Assembly: GCA_029747015.1 (NCBI GenBank)
Contig: JAKOGI010000025.1
Location: forward strand, 1,922,501 to 1,986,500
Source: Carnegiea gigantea
Taxonomy: Eukaryota; Streptophyta; Magnoliopsida; Caryophyllales; Cactaceae
DNA: 64,000 nucleotides
Direction: 5' to 3'
Part shown: positions 10,872 through 23,300 of the stretch, piece after piece
How positions within the stretch are numbered: position 1 is the first letter of the stretch
Layout of the letters: each line of letters opens with the position of its first letter
Program-made: the position numbers and the translations under genes
The notes under the pieces: generated by a model
What the model was told of the DNA's origin: nothing
The model's input: only the letters and a program-made list of their open reading frames with translations
The model's database searches: none

Positions 10872-13624
10872 TCAAGAAACTTGCTGCAATGGTGGCTTCC
10901 CAGCTATCTCGCTGTACCAGGATTTCCACGCCTCCACATAATGGTCAAAGAGATCTCTTAAAGCTGCAAAAACACAATTACACAAGCCACTGGATTAGCG
11001 AAGCATTCCTTGATGAATAGACGGGATGCAATCTTAACAGTACTGTAGGTTACATTTTCTTAGTTTGATGCATGCCAGCTGTCATTGTAGCGGAATGAAA
11101 ATTCATGTCACACCTTGATTATGATACTGAGGGTGATAAGTGGAAGCAAGGTTTTCTAAGTCATGGACCGGCTTTGTGTTTTTCTGTTCGATGACTTTCG
11201 CCACAGTCACAGGAGCAAAAGGACCATACTGGTAGTTTCTTGAAACTGGCCTTTTATCTTGCTCCGAGTGGTTGCACTCACTTTCCACATTCTCAATCTT
11301 AACTTGCTGCTTGGTCTGCTTTGCATCTTCTCCGCCAACAAAATCCACCTTATTCCTTTTGAAACTAATGTTACTAATCTCGGTTCCAAATGTTCTTTTC
11401 TTGGTTTCAGTGGAGACAGGTGGACAAGCAGTGCTATCCTCTGTCCTTTCCCTTAGGCCTAACCACCGGAAGGCTGGCTTCCTGGTCTCTGCTTGATGAG
11501 TCTGGACAGTAAATCAAAATGTTTAGAACAATCTTTTCAGAAAGCTTTCATTTAATCACCAAAGATTGCTCTCCTAATGATGCTTTGCTAAGTGAAACCA
11601 GAGCCACAACAAAACAAATTAAAATTAGCTGCTCCATTCAGTTTACCTCTTCTTTTGCAAGATTGTTTTGTAGGTGTCATTGAGAACAGACTGTCAATAT
11701 TTGGAAGGCAAGACCATACACACACTTACGTCCTTATCAGGATATTATTAGGAGGTAATGGTGGCTTGTGGTGGTTGTATTTAGTTTACTCTCTTGCTGA
11801 CAAGCCTTTCCATGATCATTATTGTGATCAATTCCATTACTGGGTAACCATTAGCAACAAGTTCTTGTGAAATTATGCGAACGTCTGAATATAGTGAAAG
11901 CCAAAAAAGATAACATCAAATGCTGATAAAGTCATTACCTTTTCGATAAGCCGCAGAGAGGACAACACATTGGCAATGTCGTACAGCCTTCTTACTTTAG
12001 CTGCATTATCTCATAAAAAAAAGAGTTAGCTGCTGAGTCTGCAATCAGCCAGCAACTAGAAAAATTGAAGAAAGCGCAGTATAGTAGTCCTTACTTCTCA
12101 TTACTAGTGGGTTGTGACCATCACCAAGTAATACTTTTGCAGCTTCATCCAGAGAGATCAAATCGACCTGAAATTGAGCATAAAACTTAGCACAGGGAGT
12201 ACAAGAGAATACAAAGCAAAAACAATGGGCTTGTGCTTACATTAGAACAAATGAACAGCTTGGCAAAGTTCTGTGTAAGGAGTCCCAAAGACTTTTCCCT
12301 TCTACTGTCTGCAAGCACAACATGAAAGCAACTTCAATTCTCATTCCTCACTTCTGTAAAACAAAGATTTTAAGTTGCAAACACATACATAATTCACACC
12401 AATGGCCAAAAAGGAGCTTGCTAGAAATATATTGAGCGCTAGAATAACTATTTACTGAAAGAAATATAGAGGGCAAAATGAAAAAATCACCTGACTTAGA
12501 AGATGCTGATGATTTCATGACATTTGGGTTTGATGGTTCCAAAGCTCCACCATGACAGGATCCACATTGATTGGCGGTCAATATTGTAGGGTTCAATTGC
12601 TCGGATTGGCTTCCAATATCAGGATTAGAACATGTTTCCTCATCATAGTCCACAACCTTGAACTATAAAAGACAAAGATTTATTAACCTCCTAATGCCAC
12701 AGAGGTGCATTCAGATACCCAATCAAGATCAAATCCTAGAGGGGAAGGAGAAAAAAAACTCACCTCTCCTTTACTTCCATCAGAGGAACCAAATTTCTCC
12801 CTTAAACCCTCATCCTGAGAATCATGAAACCAAAATAGCATTATAAGCATTCTTCATTTTGGGGATTAGCTGTTCTCAAATTTTCTTACCCTTAGTGCAG
12901 CAAGAGCCTTGGGAATTGCTTTAAACCCCTTCCATGTGTATTGATTCTTAGCTCTCTTCGATAGCACCTAAAATCAACGAAACCCCATCTATCAATCTAA
13001 GAAAACAAGCATAATATAATCTACCAAAAATATTCAATTTTTCAAGTTTTAGTCTAAGCCACTGAAGTGACTGCTATTTGCTGGCATCATTTCATTAAAA
13101 TTGGATATTGAAAATAACAAAGCAATAGAATGGATTCAATGACAAAAGGACTAAACTTCAATTGCAATTTATTACCAACACACAGATTCAGATCTTACCC
13201 CAACACTTTCCAGCACATTGACAATATCATAGATCCGCCGTCTCTCAACACCTGCAAAAATTACCCAGAAAATTGACAATCCAGGTACAATGACAGACAC
13301 CCAGAAGAAAATTTCCTCTATAAAAAGTGAATTCCAAGAATAAAAACATTAAATAACAAATCAGGTCTATTACCTAATTTATTGGCAGCATCATCGAGCC
13401 CAATAGAATCAACCCCATCTCGATTGTACAAGCTCAGGAAACTACCCATCAAAAGAAACACCAGAAATTATAAACGAAAACCAGTGAATGTCAAGAAAGA
13501 ATGAAAACCCAGAAGAGAGAGAGAGAGAGTACTTGGAGCATAAAAGACCCAAAGACTTCTGCTTTCTGCTGTAAGTATGATGCTTAGATCCAGTCTCTGA
13601 CATTGAAGGTGGAGATGCCGCCAT
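10872..13624 (-). CDS. DEL: DEL-type atypical E2F transcription factor (E2Fd/e/f class)
   Basis: Eleven exons join in frame: 13533-13624, 13374-13441, 13199-13251, 12890-12967, 12764-12814, 12491-12662, 12241-12308, 12095-12167, 11939-12000, 11114-11501, 10872-10963 (398 residues; all junctions GT-AG). There are two E2F winged-helix DNA-binding domains: one at about residues 19-85 (SRKQKSLGLL, GVERRRIYDIVNVLES) and one at about 165-250 (SRREKSLGLL, TKVRRLYDIANVLSSLRL). No dimerisation, marked-box or RB-binding segment is seen. That is the DEL/E2F7-8 architecture: these bind E2F sites as monomers and repress, and in Arabidopsis DEL1 restrains endocycle onset. The start ATG at 13624 is the first in frame before the conserved block. 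A pre-ATG TTG extends the frame by four codons only. Confidence 0.9.
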
Positions 13625-13686
13625 TAATGGGTTCAATTTTCTTCTTTACCCATAAAGAGATGCAGATATCCAGAGAAGGGGGAAGA

Positions 13687-13712
13687 TAGAGAGAGAGAGA
13701 GAGAGAGAGAGA
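13687..13712. repeat. (GA)n microsatellite in the E2F 5' flank/UTR
   Basis: A GA dinucleotide run of about 12 repeats lies 63 bp before the DEL-type E2F start codon, with a shorter GA run at 13515-13529 inside intron 1. GAGA runs are common in plant 5' UTRs. Confidence 0.8.
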
Positions 13713-13932
13713 AGAGGAGGGTTTAAAGACCGTTAGGAATAGGGATCTGGGAAGGGTGATGATTCATAAAGGCGCTGGTTTCGTTAATTTTTGGGGGGAT
13801 TCGAAAATTCGAAAGGAGCGGGAATTTGAATTGCCGTGGAGGGGTTTCAGGTTTGGGTGCAAAATGACTCTCTCTGCCCCCTGTCAACATTCGGGTTGTG
13901 GGTGCATTTTGGTCATTTCCGGTTGGGAAAAG

Positions 13933-13983
13933 CACGTGACTGTTAGGTAGGGCGCCAGGGGCTTGGGTCACCTTCTCCCGCGC
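13933..13983. promoter_or_regulatory. G-box and E2F-like sites upstream of the DEL-type E2F gene
   Basis: Within 310-360 bp of the DEL start codon are a G-box CACGTG (13933-13938), a GGGCGCCA word (13950-13957) and TCCCGCGC (13976-13983). The last two resemble E2F sites (TTTSSCGC family). Known: Arabidopsis DEL1 is controlled by E2Fb and E2Fc through E2F sites. That the same holds here is inference from position and motif only. Confidence 0.45.
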
Positions 13984-13999
13984 CCTGTTTGAATGCTTC

Positions 14000-15039
14000 A
14001 CGGAGGGATCGCTGAATTAGTGTTGGGATTAGGATTAATCAAAAATTATTAGTAATCTAATTGTGCATTATTTTAACTATTGCCATGTGCGGTTATTATG
14101 AATAATGGCTTCACTTGGAATATACTACAGGCTAGTCTAGATTCTGTCTTGACCTCTAACCTACATTCGATTATCACAAAGTTAAAATTTACCTACTTGT
14201 AACTTAATTTACACGTAAAATTAGACTTGAATCAATTGATACATTATACAATGTAAAACTTTATTTAAAAATTTATATGCTTAAAAGCAAATTTGCATTA
14301 TCACACTTCATCCAAATCCAAATGCAACAACCCAAAAATCCCACCACCATAAGGAGTCTTAACCCTGTATTATAAAATTACAGATATTTTGGTTCCACTT
14401 GACCCTAGATTTAAAAACCGTAGATTGCCTACTACTTCATAAAAACGGAGCGAAGGAAATTTAGAGAAATATTTTATTTTAATCCATACAATCCAAGCGA
14501 AAAAATAGCACAAACTTGCATCTTTCAACTATGACAAGCATTATCACACTTTAAATTCAACGCAATTACTTGTTTCCTTGCAGCTTATAATGACTTTTAC
14601 ACTTTATAGGTGAAAAGTGCCATTGAATATAAAATTTTACATTACCCTTATGCCTTATCAGACATGTCTTAAGCAAATTCGTGGACAATGAAGTTCCATT
14701 GTATAGAACTGAATTCCGAAGCTAGAAATACTGAGCCTTTTGGCACAAAAATACACCTAGTGCCAATGTGCTTCGTGTTTTGATGCTACTGAGAATCAAA
14801 GATACATTATACTACTAGCATAGGATGAAAGTGAAACACAGTTGTCAGACGAATGTAAATTACTAAATTACATGTCCCAATAACAAGGGATTGATTTTAC
14901 AAATTTATATTGATCTTACAAATTGTTCTCCAGAAGATTATCTCATTAGAAATCCAAAATAGCATCTAGAGATCAAGAACTTGATGACACAATATCTCCA
15001 GCTCCGCGAACTCAGAGTCTTAGTCATCGTTTGCGCCAT
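14000..15039. other. Intergenic AT-rich DNA
   Basis: About 1 kb between the E2F promoter and the 183-bp repeat. I see no coding, tRNA or clear transposon signal. Confidence 0.5.
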
Positions 15040-15405
15040 TTTCACCCAAAGACTGCATTACTTCAGCATTTAGCCTCAGCAACACTTGACATCCACTCAG
15101 CCAGGATTTCGACCGCCACTAGCAAGACCACCCCACCGCCGCTTCTTATAAGCACCCCGCCTGACCAACTAACAGATCAGGCATTTGCTAGCGTTAAAAT
15201 TTACATCCCATACATTGCCTCCTTTCACCCAAAGACTGCATTACTTCAGCATTTAGCCTCAGCAACACTTGACATCCACTCAGCCAGGATTTCGACCGCC
15301 ACTAGCAAGACCACCCCACCGCCGCTTCTTATAAGCACCCCGCCTGACCAACTAACAGATCAGGCATTTGCTAGCGTTAAAATTTACATCCCATACATTG
15401 CCTCC
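15040..15405 (+). repeat. Perfect 183-bp tandem duplication
   Basis: Units 15040-15222 and 15223-15405 are identical base for base, beginning TTTCACCCAAAGACTGC; a five-base start of a third unit follows at 15406. The unit is 61 codons long, so the plus-strand frame 15031-15438 stays open, but I recognise no protein in it. The block is GC-richer than its surroundings and lies about 700 bp 3' of the minus-strand PPR gene. Confidence 0.9.
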
Positions 15406-15438
15406 TTTCAGCTCAAAGAGCCGAGTGCTGCAGTCTAG

Positions 15439-16093
15439 AATGAGCCACCTCTACGACTACCTACAGAGTTTCAAGAGTTCAAACTTCAAAGGGCACTTGT
15501 TCTGGTGCACTGACTTGATTGGGAACGTTCATAATGACATGCCAATTGCAACAAACGGAACTTCATCAATCAACATCTATCAATGACAGCAGATTATGTC
15601 TGCTTGATTACAGCATCTCGTGCGTGACAAACTTGAGATTAGCAGTTATCGCTAATAGAGGCTAAAAGATGATGTGTAATTCAATAATTTCCATAGCCAA
15701 CTCCCCATATGTCAAGAACTTTGCTGATCCTTCTAAAGTAAATCCTTCTAAAGTAGGGTGCTTTATCATATACACCACAAACCAGCACTTTACGCAGCTG
15801 CAACAAGGTGTCCGGAGGCATATATGTACGCCATCTGACACTATGAGATGATTAATGTCTCTCTCCGCAATCATGCTTTCTCAGCACACAATGCTGGAGC
15901 AGCTTAATGACAGTTGGCAGAGCTCTTGCCAATTTATGTACCAGTGACTCCCTAAGAAGCCACCAGCTCCCTACATGTGACATCAGCCAAACCAGCTGAT
16001 TACATTAACAGCCTTAGTTTGATTGAAGGTGCCACTCTTCCTGTACAGAAGGCTATAATGTCCATCCAGTGTAATTTTTATTTCACTAAGCTT
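15439..16093. other. 3' flank of the PPR gene
   Basis: No gene seen. The direct repeat TCCTTCTAAAGTA occurs twice in a row near 15728-15753. The stretch next to 16093 is probably 3' UTR of the OTP43-like gene. Confidence 0.4.
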
Positions 16094-17563
16094 TCACAAT
16101 CTGAAGTTCCTAGGAAGGAATCGACATCCACTCAGCAATCGTAGAATCTCTCTTGCAAAAGGTTGGTTGCCGGTCACCAAAAGCCCGTTAAGAACACGAT
16201 TGAAAGTCAACTTTGTAGGAACGAATCCTCTATCTACCATTTCAACCAACAACCTACCACCAACCACCAAGTCCTCAGATTTTTGCCTCACAAACATCGA
16301 ACTTATCAAGACATTATACGTATCCAAATTGGGTAAGCATTCCCCGGACCCCATATTCTCAAATACACCTAAAGCCTTCTCAATCTCCCCTGCATCACAA
16401 TAGTACCGAATCAAGAGATTATATGTCTGAACATTCGGCTCACACCCTTCATTCCTCATCAACCCCACATACTCACTTGCCCGATCCATCTCCCCAACAT
16501 GACACAACCCTCTAATCAACAAATTATATGTCATTGCATTAGGCACATACCCCTTCCCAACCATCTCCTTAAACAAATCTATTGCACTCTCCACACTATC
16601 CTTCTTACACAAAACTTGGATCAAAGCATTGTAGGTCGCAACATTAGGAAGCACACCTTCTCGAACCATCTCATCGAACAACCTCCTCGCCTTATCAACC
16701 TCACCTGCAACACCAAACCCATGAATCACAGTAGTATAAGTAACCACATCGATGTCACACTTCCTCCTCTTCATCTCCAGAAAAAACCGCCAAGCCTCCC
16801 TCGTTTGCCCTGCTCGAAAATACCCTTTAAGCATAGCATTATAACTACTCAATGTAGGACTCAGCCCCCTCTCAACCATCTCCTCCAGCACCTCCAAAGC
16901 CTTGTCAGTCCTCTTAATCAAACACCACCCATTTGCAATAATACTATAGCTAACAACATCAGCCCTAAATTTTCCCCTAAAAACCTTCAAGAAATTATGG
17001 GCTTTTTTGACCCTTTTCGATTTGCAAAGTATATCCAAAAGGGTGTTGAAAAAATTCAAATCTTGTGGGCACCCATGTTTATGCATAGACAAGAAAATCT
17101 TAACAGCTTTATCAGGTTTACCAGCAGCAACATACCTTTCAATGATGATGGCGAAAGTTCTAGGGGTGGGGCCCAGACGGCGGGATTTGAGGCGATCGAC
17201 GAGGATCCACAGGCCGTCGTAGTCGCGGAGCCGGGCGGCGAGGTCGATGGCGAGGTTGAAGGAGGAGAGAGAGTGGGAGTAGTAGCGGTGGTGGTCGACA
17301 ATGGTGAAGAATTCGAGGGCTTTGGGTGCGTGGTTCCAGAGGCGTTTCAGTGTGGCGTTGACGAGGGGCTCGGACCATTGTTGTGAGAGAAGGGTTTTGG
17401 AGAGGGTTTGGGGGTCGGAAGTGGTCAGGATTAAGTTGGCGATGGTGGTGGAGGAAGGAGGTTCCGACAGCGTAGGGGTGGCGGAGACGGTGGTTGAAGC
17501 GGTGGAGAAGGGTCGGAGCAGAGACAAGGCTTTGCCATTTTGGGTGGTTGTGCGAGTGAGCAT
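16094..17563 (-). CDS. OTP43: P-type pentatricopeptide repeat protein, OTP43-like, mitochondrial
   Basis: A single-exon frame of 489 residues from ATG at 17563. The frame continues 48 bases upstream only through a GTG, so the ATG is preferred. The N-terminus (MLTRTTTQNGKALSLLRPFS) is rich in Arg, Ser and Thr and lacks acids, as in mitochondrial presequences. From about residue 100 to 470 there are about 11 P-type PPR motifs, for example VVTYTTVIHGFGVAGEVDKA and VATYNALIQVLCKKDSVESA; no E, DYW or SMR domain. Segments LKRLWNHAPKAL, GKPDKAVKIFL, ILCKSKRVKKA and the C-terminal RNFRL match my recollection of Arabidopsis At1g74900 (OTP43), needed for trans-splicing of mitochondrial nad1 intron 1. 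The neighbouring KJC-like pseudogene supports orthology. Confidence 0.9.
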   Translation of the reverse strand: MLTRTTTQNGKALSLLRPFSTASTTVSATPTLSEPPSSTTIANLILTTSDPQTLSKTLLSQQWSEPLVNATLKRLWNHAPKALEFFTIVDHHRYYSHSLSSFNLAIDLAARLRDYDGLWILVDRLKSRRLGPTPRTFAIIIERYVAAGKPDKAVKIFLSMHKHGCPQDLNFFNTLLDILCKSKRVKKAHNFLKVFRGKFRADVVSYSIIANGWCLIKRTDKALEVLEEMVERGLSPTLSSYNAMLKGYFRAGQTREAWRFFLEMKRRKCDIDVVTYTTVIHGFGVAGEVDKARRLFDEMVREGVLPNVATYNALIQVLCKKDSVESAIDLFKEMVGKGYVPNAMTYNLLIRGLCHVGEMDRASEYVGLMRNEGCEPNVQTYNLLIRYYCDAGEIEKALGVFENMGSGECLPNLDTYNVLISSMFVRQKSEDLVVGGRLLVEMVDRGFVPTKLTFNRVLNGLLVTGNQPFAREILRLLSGCRFLPRNFRL

Positions 17564-18745
17564 CTGACTTGGCCCAAATTTGATGAGCTCTTCCAAGCCC
17601 AAAGAGAACACTGCGATTATTTACGACCTCAGCTTTTCCCTTTTTTTTTATGTGACTTTTTTTTTATATGACAAATTTTTTTTTTTTGGGTGGTCTTGGA
17701 TTCTCAATTTTGCTTCAGTGGAGTTACTGTTGGTTTAATAAGAGGTAAAATTTTTTATCACATATTTTTTTTATTTACAATACCCGAACTCGAGACCTTG
17801 GTTAATGAGAACAAGTGTTAAACTACTTAAACTAACCTATATTGGTATATGACAATTATTTGAACAGTATTTAATTTTACATTCTAATCGTGACATTCGT
17901 GCAGGATTTTCTCAATCGGATAAAGGAAAAATGCATCAATCTAGGTCATGAGTCATGACAATCTCCAAAATTGGCTATTAGAATTACAATGATGCTATTC
18001 ATAATTGAAAAGTCACATAATTTATAATTAGGACCATCGACAATAAGTTGTATAACATGAGATTAGATGAGCGTCTTTTAGGTAAATTAGTGAATTATCA
18101 AATATATTGATGTATATTTGTTCAATTGATTTGACACTTATTCTACTCAAATAAAATTCTGAGTTTAAAACTGTGAATGAAGAAAATTCATAATTGGAAA
18201 ACTCTATGGCTTAGGGGTCGATAGACATCGACTATGGTACAGCCTCAATGCCAAAAATAACAAAGTTTGGAACATAATACATGGTTGCATTAATTGAACG
18301 GGTGTTAAATAGTTATATTCTAAGTATATATTCTCAGCATTGATGGGAGGTAGTGATTTGTTTGGACCCTAAAAGTTTCCAAGATCAAAATGAACAACTA
18401 CTCTTTTATTTAAAAAGAATATATTGTAAATATACATATTTTTTTCCATACAGTCGGCATTGAAAAATTAAGACAATAATCTAAAATTAAAACTAAATTA
18501 AAATGCATTGACAAGTATTTTGGACTGTGCTTGTTGTTTTTTTTTAAAAAAAAATTTAACAGCTAATAATTGGTGCTGTGAATTACTTGGACTCCCCCCC
18601 CCCCCCCCAAAAAAAAAAAAAAAAGGTGGAGTATGAACTTGGCCAATTATGAAAAACCACTGACAATAATTAGTCACATAAGACGAGAGGATTACAAAAA
18701 TTAAAGATCTTCTAAGCATTGGGCCAAAAAAAGATAAAATAATGA
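17564..18745. other. Intergenic region with SINE-like fragment and poly(C)/poly(A) tract
   Basis: No protein gene seen. Around 17745-17855 a minus-strand fragment carries a B-box-like GGTCTCGAGTTCGGG and an A/T-rich tail, like a tRNA-derived SINE head. A C-run followed by an A-run lies at about 18594-18625. Confidence 0.4.
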
Positions 18746-18817
18746 AGGTCCCACCGAGATTTGAACTCGGGTTACTGGATTCAGAGTCCAATGTCCTAAC
18801 CACTAGACCATGGGACC
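18746..18817 (-). tRNA. trnQ-CUG: tRNA-Gln (CUG)
   Basis: 72 bases including the discriminator. The minus strand begins GGTCCCATGGTCTAGTGG, has a 7-bp acceptor stem GGTCCCA/TGGGACC, A-box TGGTCTAGTGG, anticodon loop CTCTGAA with anticodon CTG (decodes CAG, Gln), and T-arm GAGTTCAAATCTC matching a B-box. There is no intron. It looks like a functional nuclear gene. Confidence 0.95.
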
Positions 18818-18908
18818 TTGTGTTTTTCTGCTTCTGACTTATATTTAAAACTATATAATTCCGAAAAAAGACTAGAAAAATTTAAAAAAAATAAGAGAAG
18901 CCACTCTA

Positions 18909-18980
18909 TATCAGAGCCAGGTTTCGATCCTGGGACCTGTGGGTTATGGGCCCACCACGCTTCCGCTGCGCCACTCTGAT
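18909..18980 (-). tRNA. tRNA-iMet-CAU: Initiator tRNA-Met (CAU)
   Basis: 72 bases. The minus strand begins ATCAGAGTGGCGCAGCGG with acceptor stem ATCAGAG/CTCTGAT, the initiator-type first A-U pair, GGGCCCATAACCC anticodon arm (anticodon CAT) and T-arm GGATCGAAACC with the A at position 54/60 typical of eukaryotic initiators. No intron. It lies 91 bp from the tRNA-Gln gene on the same strand. Confidence 0.95.
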
Positions 18981-20377
18981 GCGTTGATTGATTTGGCGCA
19001 TTAGTCTGTCCTTCACATGGAAAATCTTGAACTAGCTGTAAGCATCACATGAATTGCCAGTATTTTCAGAAGCGATTTATCATTTATCTTTTGGTGTCCT
19101 AATATACAAATCTTCTTCAGTGTATTTTTTTTAATTTGCTTAACAATGATTGTATCCGCCGCGTCTTGTGTGTGTTGAGTCTTTTGTTGGATTGTGTTGA
19201 CTGCATATTAAACTTTAGCCGTTGGCTTATTAATAATCAGGGGGAAAAAAAAAACCATTGTAACATGAAAAAGTTGATTTTTGAGGTGGATTTTTGTTGG
19301 TCTTTTAAAGCTTTGGGCATTTGATTGGAATCAAGCAGCTGTAGGTGGAAGGGGGGGGGGGGGGAAACAAATGTGTGGTGTATATGAACTACTTTATATT
19401 TATTTTTCAATTTCTTGGCTAAAATTTGGATTAAGGAGGGTTTGATTTGAAGAGGAATTGTACCCATTTGGATTAATGACATCACATACTTAGGTTTTTT
19501 TTTTTGGTTTTAATGGAGTAATGTTTTTATGTTTCAATATATAGAATGTTATGTATCAAGACTATGTTAGAATAAGCATACGAATGAATTCCTCAATTTT
19601 CAATCGCTTGTTTAAAATTGAGATGAGATAATTAGTTATTATGATATCAAATCTTTTGTAGTGAAAACAAATTCGTAAATTTTACTTAAGTTGTGAACTT
19701 TGCATCAAACAAAATACTATACGGTGAACTCGAGACCTTTCAATTTCAACATTAATGTTGTATGCTTGATTTTGTGAAGATGAGTACACCATACTTAGAG
19801 TTGATGTTTAATCATTTTCCCAAGTACTTTACAAGAAAAAGAAAAAGAAATAAGGGGAAAAAAAGCTCCATAAGATGAAAGAAACTAAATAATTTTCATG
19901 CGGCAGCTTGGAGCCTCTGGATGACGAGGAATAGTACGGCATTTGATCACCAAGACCTGGATAGTGCAGTTACACTATTAGATGGATGGTGGGCTTGTGG
20001 ACCAAAACCTGGAAAGAAGAATTGGCATACACTCTGGCGGTGTTGGCGCGAAACTTCAGCTCTATTCCTGTCATTTTTTCATAACTAAGTGTGGCCTTGC
20101 GTTGGATTGGGTGTGGGGTGATCTTAGTTTGTCTCGTTGTTGTTGAATTGAGTTGTTTGTGTTTGCTTATTATTGCCAATGGCACTATTTATCGGGGAAA
20201 AAAGCAAAGTAACATTATTGTAAATGTCTTGGGGGGTGGGGACGCCTATTTCCTAGTGAAAGAAAACCTAATTACAAGCCTTGTTTTGATGAAAATGTCT
20301 AACCCCCCCCCCCCCAAAAAAAATCAATGTACATAATTGATTTATATATCAACCATATACTTGCTATGATTTCATGG
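18981..20377. other. 3' flank of the GH51 array
   Basis: No gene seen. It includes a G-run at about 19351-19364 and a C-run at about 20305-20317. From roughly 19730 the sequence is diverged homologous DNA to the 3' flanks of GH51 copies 2 and 3 (28850-29330 and 36080-36560), showing that the duplicated block extends past the genes. Confidence 0.5.
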
Positions 20378-23300
20378 TTATCCTCTTAATTTATCTTTGG
20401 GACCTTGGAAAATCTTTTGGTTGTGTGCTTTGTTTAACAAATCAAATGCTGTGAAGGACCTTGGCTTCAACTCCACCTTGATTTCTTTCCCTTCAACCTT
20501 GGCTTTGATTGAACTTGTTTGTGGCACCACCTAGGACATCAAATTTACATAATACAAAAACATCAGAAAAAGGAAAAAAATACATAGAAAATAGTGTTTT
20601 TAACTTTACGCTTTGCGTTTTAAAATGGTATTGATATTTACCTTAGTAGGATTTTCGAATGTATTCTCGTCTTGGCAATCGTCGGTAGTGAGGATGGTTT
20701 GCTTGGTAAGGTGTATCGACTTTAGGTCGACTCCTTTGAACGACATGTTCAATTCTATTGTGGTATTCTGGTAGTTGACAACCTTAATTGTTATGCAATT
20801 CTTTTTCTCCTGATGGTCCAGCCAACTGATTGCAGAGGCATGAACATGAGGTGTCTTTGAACGGGTTCGGGTTTGGGTTTTGAGATGAGATTTTAATAGC
20901 AATGCACCACTTGATTCTTTAAAGAATGTCTGGACCCAATAGCTTGAGATTCCATATGCTTGGTGTGAATTGAAAACAATCGCATCCGGACTCCATTTTC
21001 TATCATTCTCATTCACAAAAAGTGGGGCATAGCTAACCATCTCAACCACATCACTGCATTCATATATGACATGAAAAACATATCCATCAATCATAAATGT
21101 TGATGAACTATTAATTAATTTGTATCTATGGCAAAATTGGCACTAGACTGACTAATCAATCTAGCACGTCAGTCTCAAACAGAACGATTCAATTTAACTC
21201 AAAACCAGTTAATTTTACGTACCAAAATCAAAACGATCCTAAAATTTTTGAACCAATATTAGTTACGTTGTTTTTGATCTTGTAACCTTATTAGACAAAC
21301 TTATATATATATAAGAATGATCTAAATCTAGGCTGCTTAGAATATTCTATTTACACTTTTAACCGGAAACGAACTTAACTTCAGGCATAAATAATTAAAT
21401 GACTCGATTGTTAGATCTACTAGTTCATCTAATCAAAGTATGTGCGATGGTGAAATTGAACGCTGAAGCAAAGCAACATTATATAAGATTGACAGAGCAT
21501 GCCTGTTCCTCTCCAATGAAAGTAAGAAAGCAGCTTCAGCCAATGCACCTCCAAAAGTTCCATTGCCAACTTTTTCTTTAGGATCCGTCACCGCATATTC
21601 ACTCACAAAAGCCTGCATGAATATTATTTAATACAGTCACTATTAATCCTAGTCTCCAGTACTAAAGTTCATCTGACTTTATCAGTTGAGCTAATTGACA
21701 ATTTGACACCCACACAATCAAATTAATAGTTTATGTAAAATACAATAAGATTGATGGCTGAGTCAATAAATTAGCATGATGTATGTACCTTTGGTGCCTT
21801 AGGATTACTCCGGGATGCCTTCTCAAATAGGCGAGTGTTATCAAGCATGCCCTCAGCACTTGTGTAATTCTGAAAACTCAACACAAATGTACTTCTTTAA
21901 TTATTTTTTTGTGTGTCTCCAAATGTGTATATATATAATAACACTGGAAAATACGTAGGAAATTATAGAAATTAATGTATAAATCATAATTACATGATAA
22001 TCATATAAATCAGCAGGGTGATCCAAGGGCTGCTTTGACCCATCACAATTGGAGATGGCTTTGATATCTGGGTAGGATTTTTTTAGCGCCTTGTAGAATT
22101 TGAGATAATTTCCTGTACAACAACAATAGTAATTTGAAAAATAAATAAGTTGGTAATTATTTATTCAAACTGATGTTTTCCTTAATGATTTGGATAAATA
22201 TGGAATGAAATGTTAGTGCACACACATACCTCTGTAGGTCCTAAACCCACAATTCTCATTTCCAATGGCAATATACTTGAGGTTGAAAGGTTTTGGATGT
22301 CCCAATTTTGCTCGGAGCGAACCCCATGTAGAATTGGGGCTACCTCTAGCAAACTCGATGCTATCGAGCATTTCCTGGTTACATTGGGGTTCAATATTTA
22401 GTCAGTCCAATTATGTCACGATCTGACAGATGAGTCATTTAGCATCATATGTATATGTCTTGAGGTTGTCAATTGAAGTACTTGTCAAGAAAAATCTAAT
22501 GAGTCAAAATCAGACAAATGAGTATGTGTTCAATCTATTCCTAGGTCTTTGATGTCGGATAATCAAGTACAGGTTGGTTTGAATAGGTCAAGTCACATTA
22601 CATATATGATGCACTTATCGAAAATGTACGTACTTGCACAAAAGGCCCAATTAGAGCTGTATCGACTTGGTCGACGTGACCTTCTCCTACAATAACATAG
22701 CAGGACACACATTGAAACTAAGATACGAAATATACGAGAATTAATGGATCAGAACCGAAGACATAAATCATGAAAATCATCTTGTTGAGAAGATTAAAAT
22801 GACGAAAAATTAGCGAAAATGTTCATGTTTACAAACCGCTGTTAATAACCCATACTGGCTCTGCTCCAAGGTCCTCTGCTAGCTGTTATTCACAGCAAAT
22901 GAAAATAGAATTAATCAAACATACTTCTCCATAAAAAATTTCATGTTACATTTATGCACATACTAATGACATATATGTATATCATGCTTCATACTTGAAG
23001 ATATTCAAGGTAACCAAGCCCATCGTCACTCCAATAATTCCACACATCACCAAGATGTCCCGGCCTCTCTTCCCACGGGCCGACGGTTTCCTTCCATCGA
23101 AACCCGTTGCTTAGCCAGTTCCCCTCGACATAGCACCCTCCTGCAATGTGAATAGTTATATGAGAGTGGGTGCTACATACGTAGTCTTACTTGTGCGAGC
23201 TAGCTGTCTAAGAGATTGTTTCTGAAAATGATGTGAAAGTCTTAAGGAAAAAAAGTACCGGGAAATCTGAGGAATCGAGGTTTCAAATTGAGAAGCATCT

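Noticed and set aside
15031..15438. 135-codon frame over the 183-bp repeats as a repeat protein gene
   Set aside because: Two identical units of 61 codons keep any open frame open automatically; composition is not protein-like and no promoter or homologue is seen.
16499..17386. 295-codon plus-strand open frame
   Set aside because: It lies antisense to the PPR gene and is explained by codon bias of the repeated PPR motifs; its translation is low-complexity and matches no family.
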